Part shown: piece by piece, positions 1 through 9,528 of the stretch
Layout of the letters: each line of letters opens with the position of its first letter
Position numbering within the stretch: position 1 is the stretch's first letter
NCBI GenBank assembly: GCA_027578815.1
Contig: JANBTH010000029.1
Location: forward strand, 1 to 52,319
Reading direction: 5' to 3'
DNA length: 52,319 nt
Source: Coemansia sp. RSA 1804
Lineage: Eukaryota > Kickxellomycota > Kickxellomycetes > Kickxellales > Kickxellaceae
Made by a program: the position numbers and the translations under genes
The notes under the pieces: generated by a model
What the model saw: the letters and a program-made list of their open reading frames with translations, nothing else
The model's database searches: none
What the model was told of the DNA's origin: nothing

Positions 1-413
1 TCTCCTCCATTTTGCTTTTGTTGACACCTTTAAGCAAACAGGTTTTTCACCTCCGATTTCCGCCTTTTTCTCTGCTTAATTGCACGCTTAGTTTGGGGGA
101 GTGGGGGACTACGAAACCAGCCCTGAAACCTAAAAGAAAAGACTATCATTTCAAAAAGCCATTTACAGCAAGAACGATATAATAATGAAATAAGCATGTC
201 ACAGCAGATAGCATTAATAGCAGCCAAGCATGGCGTAATGTTTATTGACACCGGCATGCACGTAAAAGTGCACGCACCGACCTCCAAACTGGGCTGGAAT
301 ATGTGTGTATTAAAACCTTCCAAGCGAGAAACAGAAAAAAACAAAAGAAAAAGAATAGAAAAGACATCCATTTATATCTGACGAAAGCCCTCCATTGTTA
401 TAATGCCCCCTAA
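1..413. other. window edge and 3' flank of the NDUFB8 homolog
   Basis: AT-rich DNA downstream of the complex I gene. Short open frames occur on both strands, but none has recognisable protein character. I see no gene here. Confidence 0.5.
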
Positions 414-1127
414 CTACTTTGAAGCCTCTTCGATAGAGTCCGCCAGCGTACGTGTCTACAATGTCAAGGAGTGTTGCATGATTGATACAGTAGCATGCCA
501 AAAAAAGAGCATCATTAATATCATTAAAAACGGGAAAGATAAGCAATACCAGCACTTCACTATAGGTTTGATACTTACCGGAAGACCGCCAAGTTCGTCC
601 TTTAGCCCATTTGGATAATAGGCACGCAGCTACACAAAGCAAAACAAGAATAAAATAGAACAAAGATAAATAATCTGGCTGTTCTTTTTTGTTATCGCTA
701 GCACAAAATAAAGAATAAAGGACTGCACAGTTTTTGTTGCACCATAAATATATCGCACACTTACATAAGGTGTCTCGGATCTAGTCTTTGCAATAATGTA
801 ATACACAGTGCCAACAAGCGCAATGGTACAAGCCCACATCTTTCCCACCTGCTTCCATCCAGGCGAAGAGTAACGAGTTGGTGCCCACATGTTCAAAATT
901 TCATCCTGCTCATGGATTGGCTCTCCGAAATTACGACGCATCTGTCTGTCCCAGTATTTCCCATACGGCGATCGATCCTCCGCAAACTTTTGTGGCAGAT
1001 TCGGATAGTCTCCAATCTGTGGATCCGGATCCACATAGTACTCTTGTTTGTTGTGCGAGGAGTACATGCGGGGACCAACAAGCCTTGTCCTCGCTGCAAG
1101 TCCGCGAAGAAGCAATGTGCGACTCAT
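414..1127 (-). CDS. NDUFB8: mitochondrial complex I accessory subunit, NDUFB8/ASHI-like (three exons)
   Basis: Accessory subunit of NADH:ubiquinone oxidoreductase in the inner mitochondrial membrane. My model joins exon 1 (1127-765), exon 2 (629-579) and exon 3 (455-414), giving about 151 residues. Both donors are GTAAGT (764-759 and 578-573), the acceptors are GTGTAG and TTGTAG, and both introns are phase 0. The N-terminus (MSRTLLLRGLAARTR) is an Arg/Leu-rich mitochondrial presequence. It is followed by the family's YYVDPDPQIGDYPNLP segment, then a WAPTRYSSPGWKQV stretch leading into one membrane helix. Exon 2 encodes YYPNGLKDELGGLP, the usual C-terminal family motif, which supports the splicing. 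Exon 3 (TRTLADSIEEASK) is short and the least certain part. The gene is divergent from SNF8 and shares a 357-bp promoter region with it. Confidence 0.85.
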
Positions 1128-1484
1128 TTTCTGTTATTGGAAGAAAAATAAAAATGAAACTTTGGACACGTTTCAAGAAAGTGTGAAAGAATAATAATAA
1201 TATAATGATAAAGAGCAAAAAATGAAACCGAAAACGCAAGAAAGAGAAAAGGCTGATGTGGCTAAACATCGTTTTAGCGGACTTGCATGCAGATAGTGTT
1301 CAGCAAGATTATGTGCTTGATTTGGATCACGGGGTGTAGCGCGTTTGCAGTACATAATACGGTTCACATAAAACAAATTTATATCAACACATTCTTTTCT
1401 TTACTGTCTCAAGGATTTGCATTTACTATTATCGTCAGAAAATAATAAGCACTCTGTTCTCTATTTTTCTTGCAACTAGTTCAT
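1128..1484. promoter_or_regulatory. divergent promoter region NDUFB8/SNF8
   Basis: This 357-bp AT-rich interval lies between the two start codons of oppositely transcribed housekeeping genes and must contain both promoters. I see no clear TATA box and no coding potential. Confidence 0.5.
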
Positions 1485-2234
1485 ATGCGGAAAGCCGTTG
1501 GAATCGGTGGGCTCCGGAGAAAGGAGGCGGAACGGCTTGCACTGTCACGGAAAGGAAATGAGCTGTCACAGCGAGAAATTGAAAAGCTCCAAGAGCAAAT
1601 AACGGTCATGAAGTCGAATCTCGAGGATTTTGTGCGCGAGCACCAAAAAGAAATTCGCAGCGATCCGGTGTTTCGTGGCAAGGTTCAGCGAATGTGCCAA
1701 CTGATTGGTGTAGATCCGCTGGTTTCGCGCAAGGGATACATGGCGGAGCTGCTAGGTGTCGGCGACTTTTACTGCGAACTGGGGATTCAGATCATTGACA
1801 TATGCGTGGCAACAAGATCTGTAAACGGCGGGCTGATTGATCTGGACGACTTGAAGCAGCGTTTGATACGGAAACGAATCAAGGGTGGCGAACCAATTGT
1901 TGAGGACGATATAAAGAGAGCAATCAGTCAGCTCAAGCCCCTCAAGGGCGGCTACAAGATAATTGTCTTTGGGAACCGCAAGATGGTTCAAAGCGTTTCT
2001 CGCGAGATGAACCCCGATAACTCGACTGTTCTGGCTTTGGCGCAGTACACGTGCAAATTTACGGTTGAAGATGTTCGCGTTGGTTTTGGATGGGACATGG
2101 ATCGGATTCGTTCGTGTGTGGACGACATGCTGCGCTCCGGCATTATTTGGATTGATGATTACGATGCTGTTCAGCCAGAATACTGGGTTCCTGCGTTTTT
2201 TTCGCAGATGAGTGGCTCCAGCCTTGGCGTGTAG
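1485..2234 (+). CDS. SNF8: ESCRT-II subunit Snf8/Vps22 (EAP30 family)
   Basis: Component of the ESCRT-II complex, which acts on endosomes to sort ubiquitinated membrane proteins into multivesicular bodies. The 249-residue product starts at ATG 1485 with MRKAVGIGGL, matching the conserved family start. A TTG 15 bases upstream is not a credible start. A charged helical segment (about 20-60) precedes the conserved core IGVDPLVSRKGYMAELLGVG, then GDFYCELGIQIIDIC, and two C-terminal winged-helix domains ending in an aromatic-rich YWVPAFFSQM. Length and motif order match Snf8 proteins, and there is no intron. The P genes in this window may depend on this sorting pathway through their PY motifs, but the proximity is probably coincidental. 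Confidence 0.95.
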   Translation: MRKAVGIGGLRRKEAERLALSRKGNELSQREIEKLQEQITVMKSNLEDFVREHQKEIRSDPVFRGKVQRMCQLIGVDPLVSRKGYMAELLGVGDFYCELGIQIIDICVATRSVNGGLIDLDDLKQRLIRKRIKGGEPIVEDDIKRAISQLKPLKGGYKIIVFGNRKMVQSVSREMNPDNSTVLALAQYTCKFTVEDVRVGFGWDMDRIRSCVDDMLRSGIIWIDDYDAVQPEYWVPAFFSQMSGSSLGV

Positions 2235-2496
2235 CTATTTATTTATTTTGTTACAATCCGAAACAACTGTATTTGTTATATATTCTTCAAAATTGTTTCC
2301 ATTAGATATAAACTGCTACATTATTGCATTTTCAAACACAGTGTACAAGCTGGTATTTTTAATAGCTAATTAATTTACGAGTAAAAGGAAGAAGCAGCTT
2401 AATAATTTTTTTATAATTTAAACAGTAAGTTTGGTACTTTGGAATTCTGCAGTGCAAGCAATGTTAAAATAGGTAAAACAACGCAATTATATTGAC

Positions 2497-3450
2497 TCAT
2501 TCTGGAAGACATGGTGAACCACCATCAACAAACATCTTGCATCTTGTTCCTGCAGGGCATGGCATTAGAATTCTTTCTCCAAAGCTACACACTTGATAAC
2601 CAGTGTTAGCAAAAACACAATTAATGTGACCATCTTTGCACTTGCCAGTTTTTCCAAATCCAGGAACAAGTGGAATAAGGAGCTCCCTTCGGGGTTTAGT
2701 GTTTTTGTTAACAATAGTATCTTTTTTCACTGGTTCAAACGTTTCGATGTTTAGTGATTTGCCTGCAGCATTACTTGCACTCACAGTGACATTCGGAGCA
2801 TTGGTGTAGTAATCCAGTCCCCAAGTAAAGCCAGAGTCAGAAGCCGCTATTGTAGGATACCCCTTGACATCCGCAATAACCGTCTTTCTGCCCGTGTACG
2901 ACGTTGAGCTGCTTCCCTTGATTTCGACATCAGCACAGTTCATATAGGAACTGGTGTTGCCGTCTGGTTTGCGGCTGACCCATGACCAGGCAAAAACTAC
3001 TTTGTCACTTGAGGGCAAATCCGTTGGCAGCGGAAAAGTATACTTTAAAATCTTCGGAGTGTCGCTGTATGCATTCTTGTTAAAGAAGGCATGTTCCAGA
3101 ACCTTGTAAACAACAGCAAATGTTTTACCGTTATCATATGAAACGGAGAACTGCGCGTGGCCACCATTGTGTGCTGTGCCGCCTTTTGCAAACTCGACGG
3201 TTACAGGCTGGCCAGCAGTCCAAGTGGCAACCGGTTCAGGCCAAGGAGTGTTGGATTTGCAGATGACATCTGAACTGGGGTCAATTGGGGCCATTATATT
3301 GGTATTGTCCCAGCTGACACCTGCGGGAAGAGCTGGTGGTGGGTTCTTGCAATACGGACTGAACCGCGGACAGGGGTCAATCATGGACATGTTTGCCGAG
3401 ACCGAGGCAAAAAGTGCCAGCGCAGAGAATACAATAGATTTGCATAGCAT
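2497..3450 (-). CDS. A1: AA11-like LPMO-fold secreted protein, N-terminal His replaced by Asn
   Basis: A 317-residue secreted protein of the AA11-like family. The signal peptide runs 1-19 (ending ASVSA) and the predicted mature protein starts at Asn20, where active LPMOs carry the copper-binding His1. The second brace residue (His94 in AHNGGHAQF) and the axial Tyr (Tyr169 in SYMNCADV) remain. The domain shows the AA11 hallmarks: a His-Gly-Gly loop, VSYDNGKTF and FAWSWV before the Tyr-Met-Asn-Cys motif. A short linker contains KPRR (RR at 254-255), followed by a six-Cys module (CKDGHINC to the end) resembling chitin-binding CBM19/X278-type modules but lacking their Trp. Loss of His1 predicts loss of copper oxidation, so a binding role is more likely. 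First gene of the array, convergent with SNF8. The start and 5' flank are nearly identical to A2. Confidence 0.88.
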   Translation of the reverse strand: MLCKSIVFSALALFASVSANMSMIDPCPRFSPYCKNPPPALPAGVSWDNTNIMAPIDPSSDVICKSNTPWPEPVATWTAGQPVTVEFAKGGTAHNGGHAQFSVSYDNGKTFAVVYKVLEHAFFNKNAYSDTPKILKYTFPLPTDLPSSDKVVFAWSWVSRKPDGNTSSYMNCADVEIKGSSSTSYTGRKTVIADVKGYPTIAASDSGFTWGLDYYTNAPNVTVSASNAAGKSLNIETFEPVKKDTIVNKNTKPRRELLIPLVPGFGKTGKCKDGHINCVFANTGYQVCSFGERILMPCPAGTRCKMFVDGGSPCLPE

Positions 3451-4072
3451 TGCTACTATAATAATGATTTATAGAATTATTTTACTGAAAATTCGGTTTT
3501 ATGAGAATATGAATTTAAAAATATGAGAAACTTTTTCAGGTGATAAAGGACGTCAACAATATTTGGTTGCCATTTTATAGCATAAACTCCCAAACAAAAA
3601 AATAATTTTTTGTTTACTCCAAATAATCAATCATAAATGAAAACATCTATTTACATAAACAAAAGCTTATATCCTATTTTCAACTTTAAACTATGTAACG
3701 ATGTACATGATATATTTCTGCGCATGCAAATATGTATAAAGCTTTCAAAAAACATGGTTGTATATAAAAGTGTAACTACGCATCTGACCTTTCATTTATA
3801 CAAAACACATATGCTGGTTATTTCCAACAATTTGGGCATTAACGTCATTGTGGATATTCGTTAATATTTTTGCAAAAAGATTTATTTTTTTGTCATATGA
3901 ACTACTCTTTATACAATTAGTCATTTGAAAGAAAATGAAAACAGAAATAAGAGTAGAAAATAAAATCTGGATAATGAAGGTTTCCAAAGAATTTAATTGC
4001 AAGCCAGTTGATAATTTAATTTAAGACTGCGAATATTGTTCAAAAAGTGAAAAATAATCCAATTACATTGGC
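3451..4072 (-). promoter_or_regulatory. upstream spacer of A1 with TATA box
   Basis: On the minus strand a TATAAAA box (plus 3573-3579) lies about 123 bp upstream of the A1 start. It sits in a block (GCTATAAAATGGCAACCAAA) that recurs at the same distance before A2 and, more diverged, before A3 and A4. The remaining spacer is AT-rich and related to the A2 and A3 spacers (for example the GGATATTCGT segment near 3852). No gene is seen. Confidence 0.65.
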
Positions 4073-4990
4073 TCATATGGGAGCACAAGGTGAACCACTA
4101 GTAACAGAAGTTTTGCACTTTGTTCCTGCAGCGCATGGCATCAGAACTCTTTTTCCAAAGTTACACACTTGGTAGCCAGTGGAGCCAAGAACGCAGTTCA
4201 TTTCGCCATCTTTGCACTTGCCAAACATTCCAAAAAAAGGAACAAGTGGAATAACATATCTTCGTGATTTAGTGTTTTTGTTAGATAATGTATCTTCATT
4301 AACTGTAGCATCAGTCACACTCACAGTGACATTCGGAGCATTGGTGTAGTAATCCAGTCCCCAAGTAAAGCCAGAGTCAGAAGCCGCTATTGTAGGATAC
4401 CCCTTGACATCCGCAATAACCGTCTTTCTGCCCGTGTACGACGTTGAGCTGCTTCCCTTGATTTCGACATCAGCACAGTTCATATAGAAACTGGTGCTGC
4501 CGTCTGCTTTGGGGCTAACCCATGACCAGGCAAATACTGCCTTTTCGCTCGAAGGCAAATCCGTTGGCAGCGTAAACGTATACTTCAGAACTTCCGGAGT
4601 GTCGCTGTAGGTATTCTTGTTATAAAAGGCATGCTCTAGAACCTCGTAGACAACAGCAAACGTCTTGCCGTTGTCATACGAAACGGAGAACTGCGCGTGG
4701 CCACCATTGTGTGCTGTTCCGCCTTTTTTAAATTCAACGGTTACAGGCTGGCCAGCAGTCCAAGTGGCAACCGGTTCAGGCCAAGGAGTGTTGGATTTGC
4801 AGATGACATCTGAACTGGGGTCAATTGGGGCCATTATATTGGCATTGTCCCAGCTGACACCTGCGGGAAGAGCTGGTGGTGGGTTCTTGCAATACGGACT
4901 GAACCGCGGACAGGGGTCAATCATAGACATGTTTGCCGAGACCGAGGCAAAAAGTGCCAGCGCAGAGAATACAATAGATTTGCACAGCAT
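4073..4990 (-). CDS. A2: AA11-like LPMO-fold secreted protein, N-terminal His replaced by Asn
   Basis: A 305-residue paralog of A1 with an identical signal peptide (1-19) and predicted mature N-terminus Asn20-Met-Ser-Met. The inner brace His94 and Tyr169 are retained, so only the N-terminal ligand is missing. The central segment (YEVLEHAFYNKN, then SPKADGSTSF) follows A3 rather than A1. The linker is the shortest of the four and contains KSRR, then a hydrophobic YVIPLVPFFG stretch and a six-Cys module (CKDGEMNC). Cleavage after RR would release about 61 residues. The promoter and first 70 codons are almost identical to A1, marking these two as the most recent duplicates. A catalytically inactive polysaccharide-binding protein is my best inference. 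Confidence 0.88.
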   Translation of the reverse strand: MLCKSIVFSALALFASVSANMSMIDPCPRFSPYCKNPPPALPAGVSWDNANIMAPIDPSSDVICKSNTPWPEPVATWTAGQPVTVEFKKGGTAHNGGHAQFSVSYDNGKTFAVVYEVLEHAFYNKNTYSDTPEVLKYTFTLPTDLPSSEKAVFAWSWVSPKADGSTSFYMNCADVEIKGSSSTSYTGRKTVIADVKGYPTIAASDSGFTWGLDYYTNAPNVTVSVTDATVNEDTLSNKNTKSRRYVIPLVPFFGMFGKCKDGEMNCVLGSTGYQVCNFGKRVLMPCAAGTKCKTSVTSGSPCAPI

Positions 4991-5616
4991 TGCTACTATA
5001 ATAATGATTTATAGAATTATTTTACTGAAAATTCGGTTTTATGAGAATATGAATTTGAAAATATGAGGAACTTTTTCAGGTGATGAAGGACGTCAACGAT
5101 ATTTGGTTGCCATTTTATAGCAAAAAATCTAACATACAAAAAATGATTTTTATACTTGAAATAAGCAATAATAAATGGATATATATTTTACAAAGAATAA
5201 AAAATTATGTACCATTTCTGATTTCAAACCGCGTGACATTAAACATCGTATATATTTGATTTTGCAAAGTATAAAGCTTTTCAAGAAAAATAGTAGTATA
5301 TAAAGGTGCAACCGCCCATTGGACTTTTCATTTATACAATAATGTATTTGTGGTTATATCCAACAATATACTAATTGACAGTTCATTGTGGATATTCGTA
5401 AACCTTTCTACTGAAGATCTTATTTATTTCATCTTGTGCACTATTCTTCATATAATCTGCCATTATAAAGAAAAAACTAATATATATGAACAAAAGTAAA
5501 AACTATATAGCTACAAATTCCGTTATTACAAACTGGAAGCAAAGTGTTGATTTGGTGTTTCACCGTGCAGACATTACCACAAAGTGAGTAAATATGAACT
5601 TTTACAAATTCCATAT
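4991..5616 (-). promoter_or_regulatory. upstream spacer of A2 with TATA box
   Basis: The minus-strand TATAAAA box (plus 5113-5119) is about 123 bp from the A2 start, inside the block shared with A1. The first 120 bp differ from the A1 flank at only a few positions. A second conserved patch near 5300-5400 (TATATAAAGGTGCAACC, then GGATATTCGT) matches the A1 spacer. No gene is seen. Confidence 0.65.
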
Positions 5617-6564
5617 TTACTCACAATGCGCAACAGTAGAACTAGTAGCTTTGCACTTTGTTCCGGCCCCACATGGCATTAGAACTCTTTTTCCAAAGTT
5701 GCACACTTGGTAGCCAGTGGAGCCAAAAACGCAGTTCATTTCACCATCTTTGCACTTGCCAGTAAATCCGAAGCCGGGAACAATAGGAATAATGATGAGC
5801 CTTCGTGATTTCGTATTTTCACTAGAAGACGCGTCCTTTTTCACTGGTGCAAACGTTTCGGTGTTTAGTGATTTGCCTGCAGCATTACTTGCACTCACAG
5901 TGACATTCGGAGCATTGGTGTAGTAATCCAGTCCCCAAGTAAAGCCAGAGTCAGAAGCCGCTATTGTAGGATACCCCTTGACATCCGCAATAACCGTCTT
6001 TCTGCCCGTGTACGACGTTGAGCTGCTTCCCTTGATTTCGACATCAGCACAGTTCATATAGAAACTGGTGCTGCCGTCTGCTTTGGGGCTAACCCATGAC
6101 CAGGCAAATACTGCCTTTTCGCTCGAAGGCAAATCCGTTGGCAGCGTAAACGTATACTTCAGAACTTCCGGAGTGTCGCTGTAGGTATTCTTGTTATAAA
6201 ATGCATGCTCCAGAACCTCGTAGACAACAGCAAACGTCTTGCCGTTGTCATACGAAACGGAGAACTGCGCGTGGCCACCATTGTGTGCTGTTCCGCCTTT
6301 TTTAAATTCAACGGTTACAGGCTGGCCAGCAGCCCAGGTGGCAACCGGTTTAGGCCAAGGAGTGTTGGATTTGCAGATGACATCAGAATTTGGGTCAATT
6401 GGGGCCATTATGTTAGCATTGTCCCAACTGGCACCTGCGGGAAAACTTGATGGCGGGTTCTTGCAATACGGACTGAACCGCGGACAGGGGTCAATCATAG
6501 ACATGTTTGCCGAGACCGAGGCAAAAAGTGCCAGCGCAGAGAATACAATAGACTTGTACAGCAT
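5617..6564 (-). CDS. A3: AA11-like LPMO-fold secreted protein, N-terminal His replaced by Asn
   Basis: A 315-residue paralog with signal peptide 1-19 and Asn20 at the predicted mature N-terminus, as in A1 and A2. His94 and Tyr169 are intact. The early region differs (PPSSFPAGASW), the centre matches A2, and the stretch NVTVSASNAAGKSLN matches A1, giving a mosaic pattern. The linker ends in KSRR, then LIIIPIVPGFG and a six-Cys module (CKDGEMNC to the last Cys, one residue before the end). Cleavage at RR would release 60 residues. The protein should be secreted and, lacking His1, is unlikely to bind copper in the canonical brace. Third unit of the 1.55-kb tandem array. Confidence 0.88.
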   Translation of the reverse strand: MLYKSIVFSALALFASVSANMSMIDPCPRFSPYCKNPPSSFPAGASWDNANIMAPIDPNSDVICKSNTPWPKPVATWAAGQPVTVEFKKGGTAHNGGHAQFSVSYDNGKTFAVVYEVLEHAFYNKNTYSDTPEVLKYTFTLPTDLPSSEKAVFAWSWVSPKADGSTSFYMNCADVEIKGSSSTSYTGRKTVIADVKGYPTIAASDSGFTWGLDYYTNAPNVTVSASNAAGKSLNTETFAPVKKDASSSENTKSRRLIIIPIVPGFGFTGKCKDGEMNCVFGSTGYQVCNFGKRVLMPCGAGTKCKATSSTVAHCE

Positions 6565-7147
6565 TGCTACGATTAAAAATGGTTATAAAGCTGTTTTGTG
6601 GAATAATTTGATTGTAACAAGAAAGATAAATAGGCAAATTTGAAGAAATTTTCTAAAAGAAAAATAAGAATTATTACACTTGGTTGACATTTTATAGCAA
6701 AAATCTGCCAAGCAAGGAGATAGTTTTTGTATATTTCAAATAAGCAATTGTAAATGAAATCATCTTTTTACAATGAAAAAGAAGTGGGATTTTAATAATT
6801 TCAAAAATCATGACTACACATTCAATATATTTCTGAGTGTAAAGCGGACTACAGTCCACAAGGAAAAATGACTGAATATGAAAAATGTGACCATTCACCT
6901 GACTTTTCAATTATGCAGAAATTTTTTAGTGTTTTTCCTGATTTGACAGCTGGCTAGTCATTATGGATATTTGTAAATTTCACGTTTGCTGATATTTCCA
7001 TTCATTGTATTATGAGCACCATTTCATACAGTCTATCAATTTAAAAAAGAGATAATATAAACATGGAAAACCTATAAAAACTAGATAATTCTAACTTTTG
7101 GCATTGTAAGTTGCAAGCAAACTATAAAACTACAAAATTATAATGAC
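6565..7147 (-). promoter_or_regulatory. upstream spacer of A3 with TATA box
   Basis: The minus-strand TATAAAA box (plus 6690-6696) lies about 126 bp before the A3 start, within a diverged copy of the block seen at A1, A2 and A4 (GCTATAAAATGTCAACCAA). The rest is AT-rich spacer related to the neighbouring units, without a gene. Confidence 0.6.
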
Positions 7148-8098
7148 TTATGCTGGAAGACATGGTAAACTACCATTAACAAACATCTTGCATTTTGTCC
7201 CTGCGGCGCATGGCATTAGAACTCTTTTCCCAAAGTTGCACACTTGGTAGCCAGTCGAGCCAAAAACACAGTTTATTTCGCCATCTTTGCATTTGCCAAA
7301 GAATCCAAAGTCAGAAACAAGAGGAATAATAAATCTACGCGATTTATTGTTTTCATTGAACGTGGTGTCCTGTTTTACTTGTTTGGGCAATTCAGCGCTT
7401 AATGTTTTTGCTGCTGCACCATTAGCAGCTACAGTGACATTTGGGGCATTGGTGTAGTGTTTGAGCCCCCAAGTAAAGCCAGAACCAGGTGCTGTTATTG
7501 TAGGATACCCCTTGACATCCGCAATAACCGTCTTTCTGCCCGTGTACGACGTTGAGCTGCTTCCCTTGATTTCGACATCAGCACAGTTCATATAGAAACT
7601 GGTGTTGCCGTCTGGTTTGCGGCTGACCCATGACCAGGCAAAAACTACTTTGTCACTTGAGGGCAAATCCTTTGGCAGCGGAAAAGTATACTTTAAAATC
7701 TCCGGAGTGTTGCTGTAGGTATTCTTGTTAAAGAAGGCATGTTCCAGAACCTTGTAAACAACAGCAAATGTTTTACCGTTATCATATGAAACGGAGAACT
7801 GCGCGTGGCCACCATTGTGTGCTGTGCCGCCTTTTGCAAACTCGACGGTTACAGGCTGGCCAGCAGTCCAAGTTGCAACCGGTTCAGGCCAAGGAGTGTT
7901 GGATTTGCAGATGACATCTGAACTGGGGTCAATTGGGGCCATTATATTGGTATTGTCCCAGCTGACACCTGCGGGAAGACTTGATGGCGGGTTCTTGCAA
8001 TACGGACTAAAACGTGGACAGGGGTCAATCATGGACATATGCGCTGAGACCAAGGCAAAAAGTGTTAGCGCAGCAAATACAATAGACTTGTAGAGCAT
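7148..8098 (-). CDS. A4: AA11-like lytic polysaccharide monooxygenase (intact copper brace)
   Basis: A 316-residue secreted protein. Signal peptide 1-19 (ending LVSA) exposes His20 as residue 1 (HMSMIDPC). With His94 (AHNGGHAQF) and Tyr169 (FYMNCADV) it has the full set expected for a copper-dependent AA11-type LPMO, a family known to oxidise chitin. It belongs to the same subfamily as A1-A3, sharing NGGHAQFSVSYDNGKTF, the KSRR linker and a CKDGEINC six-Cys module, and is the only member of this array with the N-terminal His. The centre (YKVLEHAFFNKN, SRKPDGNTS) matches A1. The substrate is inferred from the family only; chitin of its own wall, of other fungi or of arthropods is possible. Confidence 0.9.
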   Translation of the reverse strand: MLYKSIVFAALTLFALVSAHMSMIDPCPRFSPYCKNPPSSLPAGVSWDNTNIMAPIDPSSDVICKSNTPWPEPVATWTAGQPVTVEFAKGGTAHNGGHAQFSVSYDNGKTFAVVYKVLEHAFFNKNTYSNTPEILKYTFPLPKDLPSSDKVVFAWSWVSRKPDGNTSFYMNCADVEIKGSSSTSYTGRKTVIADVKGYPTITAPGSGFTWGLKHYTNAPNVTVAANGAAAKTLSAELPKQVKQDTTFNENNKSRRFIIPLVSDFGFFGKCKDGEINCVFGSTGYQVCNFGKRVLMPCAAGTKCKMFVNGSLPCLPA

Positions 8099-9528
8099 TG
8101 TTACAATTACAAAAAGCTATAGAAATATTATGTAAAATAGTTTGATTGTTCAGGAAAAAGTAGAAATTATGAGAAAATTTTCTAAAAAAGGTGGTCAACG
8201 ACATTTCACTGCCATTTTATAGCAAAAATTTGCAGACAAGTAGCAATTATTATATACATACAAAAGCAAGAAAATCTATATTTTATAAATTGAATGTTTA
8301 AAATTGGAAATAGATATGAATAAATTTTAACACCCGTGCTTTGCGTAAAGAAGTCAGACAGTTTATACATAGATAAGAAAAATCAAAATTTGACAACGTG
8401 AGCACAAATTTAATTGTAGATTTATAAGTAGTATATTTATAAGTCTCATATATAAAGCACAGCTGACGTGCAATTTGTGCAACTGCAGATATAGAAAGAT
8501 TAAAACAAGTCAAAGATGCGACGATAAAGAAGTAGCAATCTATTCATAATTTTTTAAAAATACAACCTTGAATAATAAATTAAATTAAAAATCTTGTTAT
8601 AACGTTTAAAAATAAAGTAATTTTAAAATTTAATGTACTAGAGAAGGAAGAACGCAATTTGTGGAACCATTTAGAGCAAACAAAAAATTACACGCAGTTT
8701 ACAGTAAAATAGCTCGTGTGTCTTTCTAGCCAAACCTTTGCAAAAACTAACGGTTGTAGTCATTAACCGTACACTGTAAATACATTAACCATTTGTCTAC
8801 AGCAGAAAAAAGCTTTACTCCATTAAATTAAATTTAAAATACATATTATTGCATTAGAAGATTCAGGAGAAATGTGTTTACATTGCCCAAAAGCTGTTTT
8901 ACATAGTTTTATTGATATACAATCTCTGTCCAGACTGCCAAAACGGGAAAAAACACTGGCATGTCTTATTTTTAAATGCCCAAGTATAAATAGTTTTAGC
9001 GTCTTTAAAAAAGTATTTTATTACATATTACTCTTGGCTGTTGTTTTCAGGCAGCATTAAAAGTAATATTTGATTTTAAATACTAACGCAAGGATATCAC
9101 AAAATCTATATCTTCCCATGGTTTGATGGTATGGGGATATATCGCAATATGCTGAAACTACTCCGGCAGGCAAATTTACTACCAGCGATACACTACTTGC
9201 TTGATTGAAACTGGCTGTTTTACAACAAACTATTTAAAAATTTACATTAATGTGAAACACAATTGGCAGGTTATTTTTTATGCTAAGCTAAAGCAGAATT
9301 TAGCTTATTTACTTTAGATTCGAGTAATGGCTTCCATTGGATATTGCTGGCCTTTTCTCACCAAATCTTTAATTCAAACCTATCTAAACGTTATTACTAT
9401 TTTTACTTTGCAACTGTCTGCCTATTCCGGGTGCAACATACTACATAATTTTCTATTAATTTTTTATTCTCATGTATACAATGTCACTATCTTTAAAAAT
9501 AAACATACTTATATTGCTAATTAAATGC
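8099..9528 (-). promoter_or_regulatory. upstream spacer of A4 and gap between the two AA11 arrays
   Basis: A minus-strand TATAAAA box (plus 8215-8221) lies about 117 bp before A4, with the GGTCAACGACATTT motif beside it. Beyond about 8300 the 1.2 kb up to the A5 stop is AT-rich. Short open frames (for example 8298-8513 and 9327-9524) look like chance. I see no gene or repeat in it. Confidence 0.55.
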
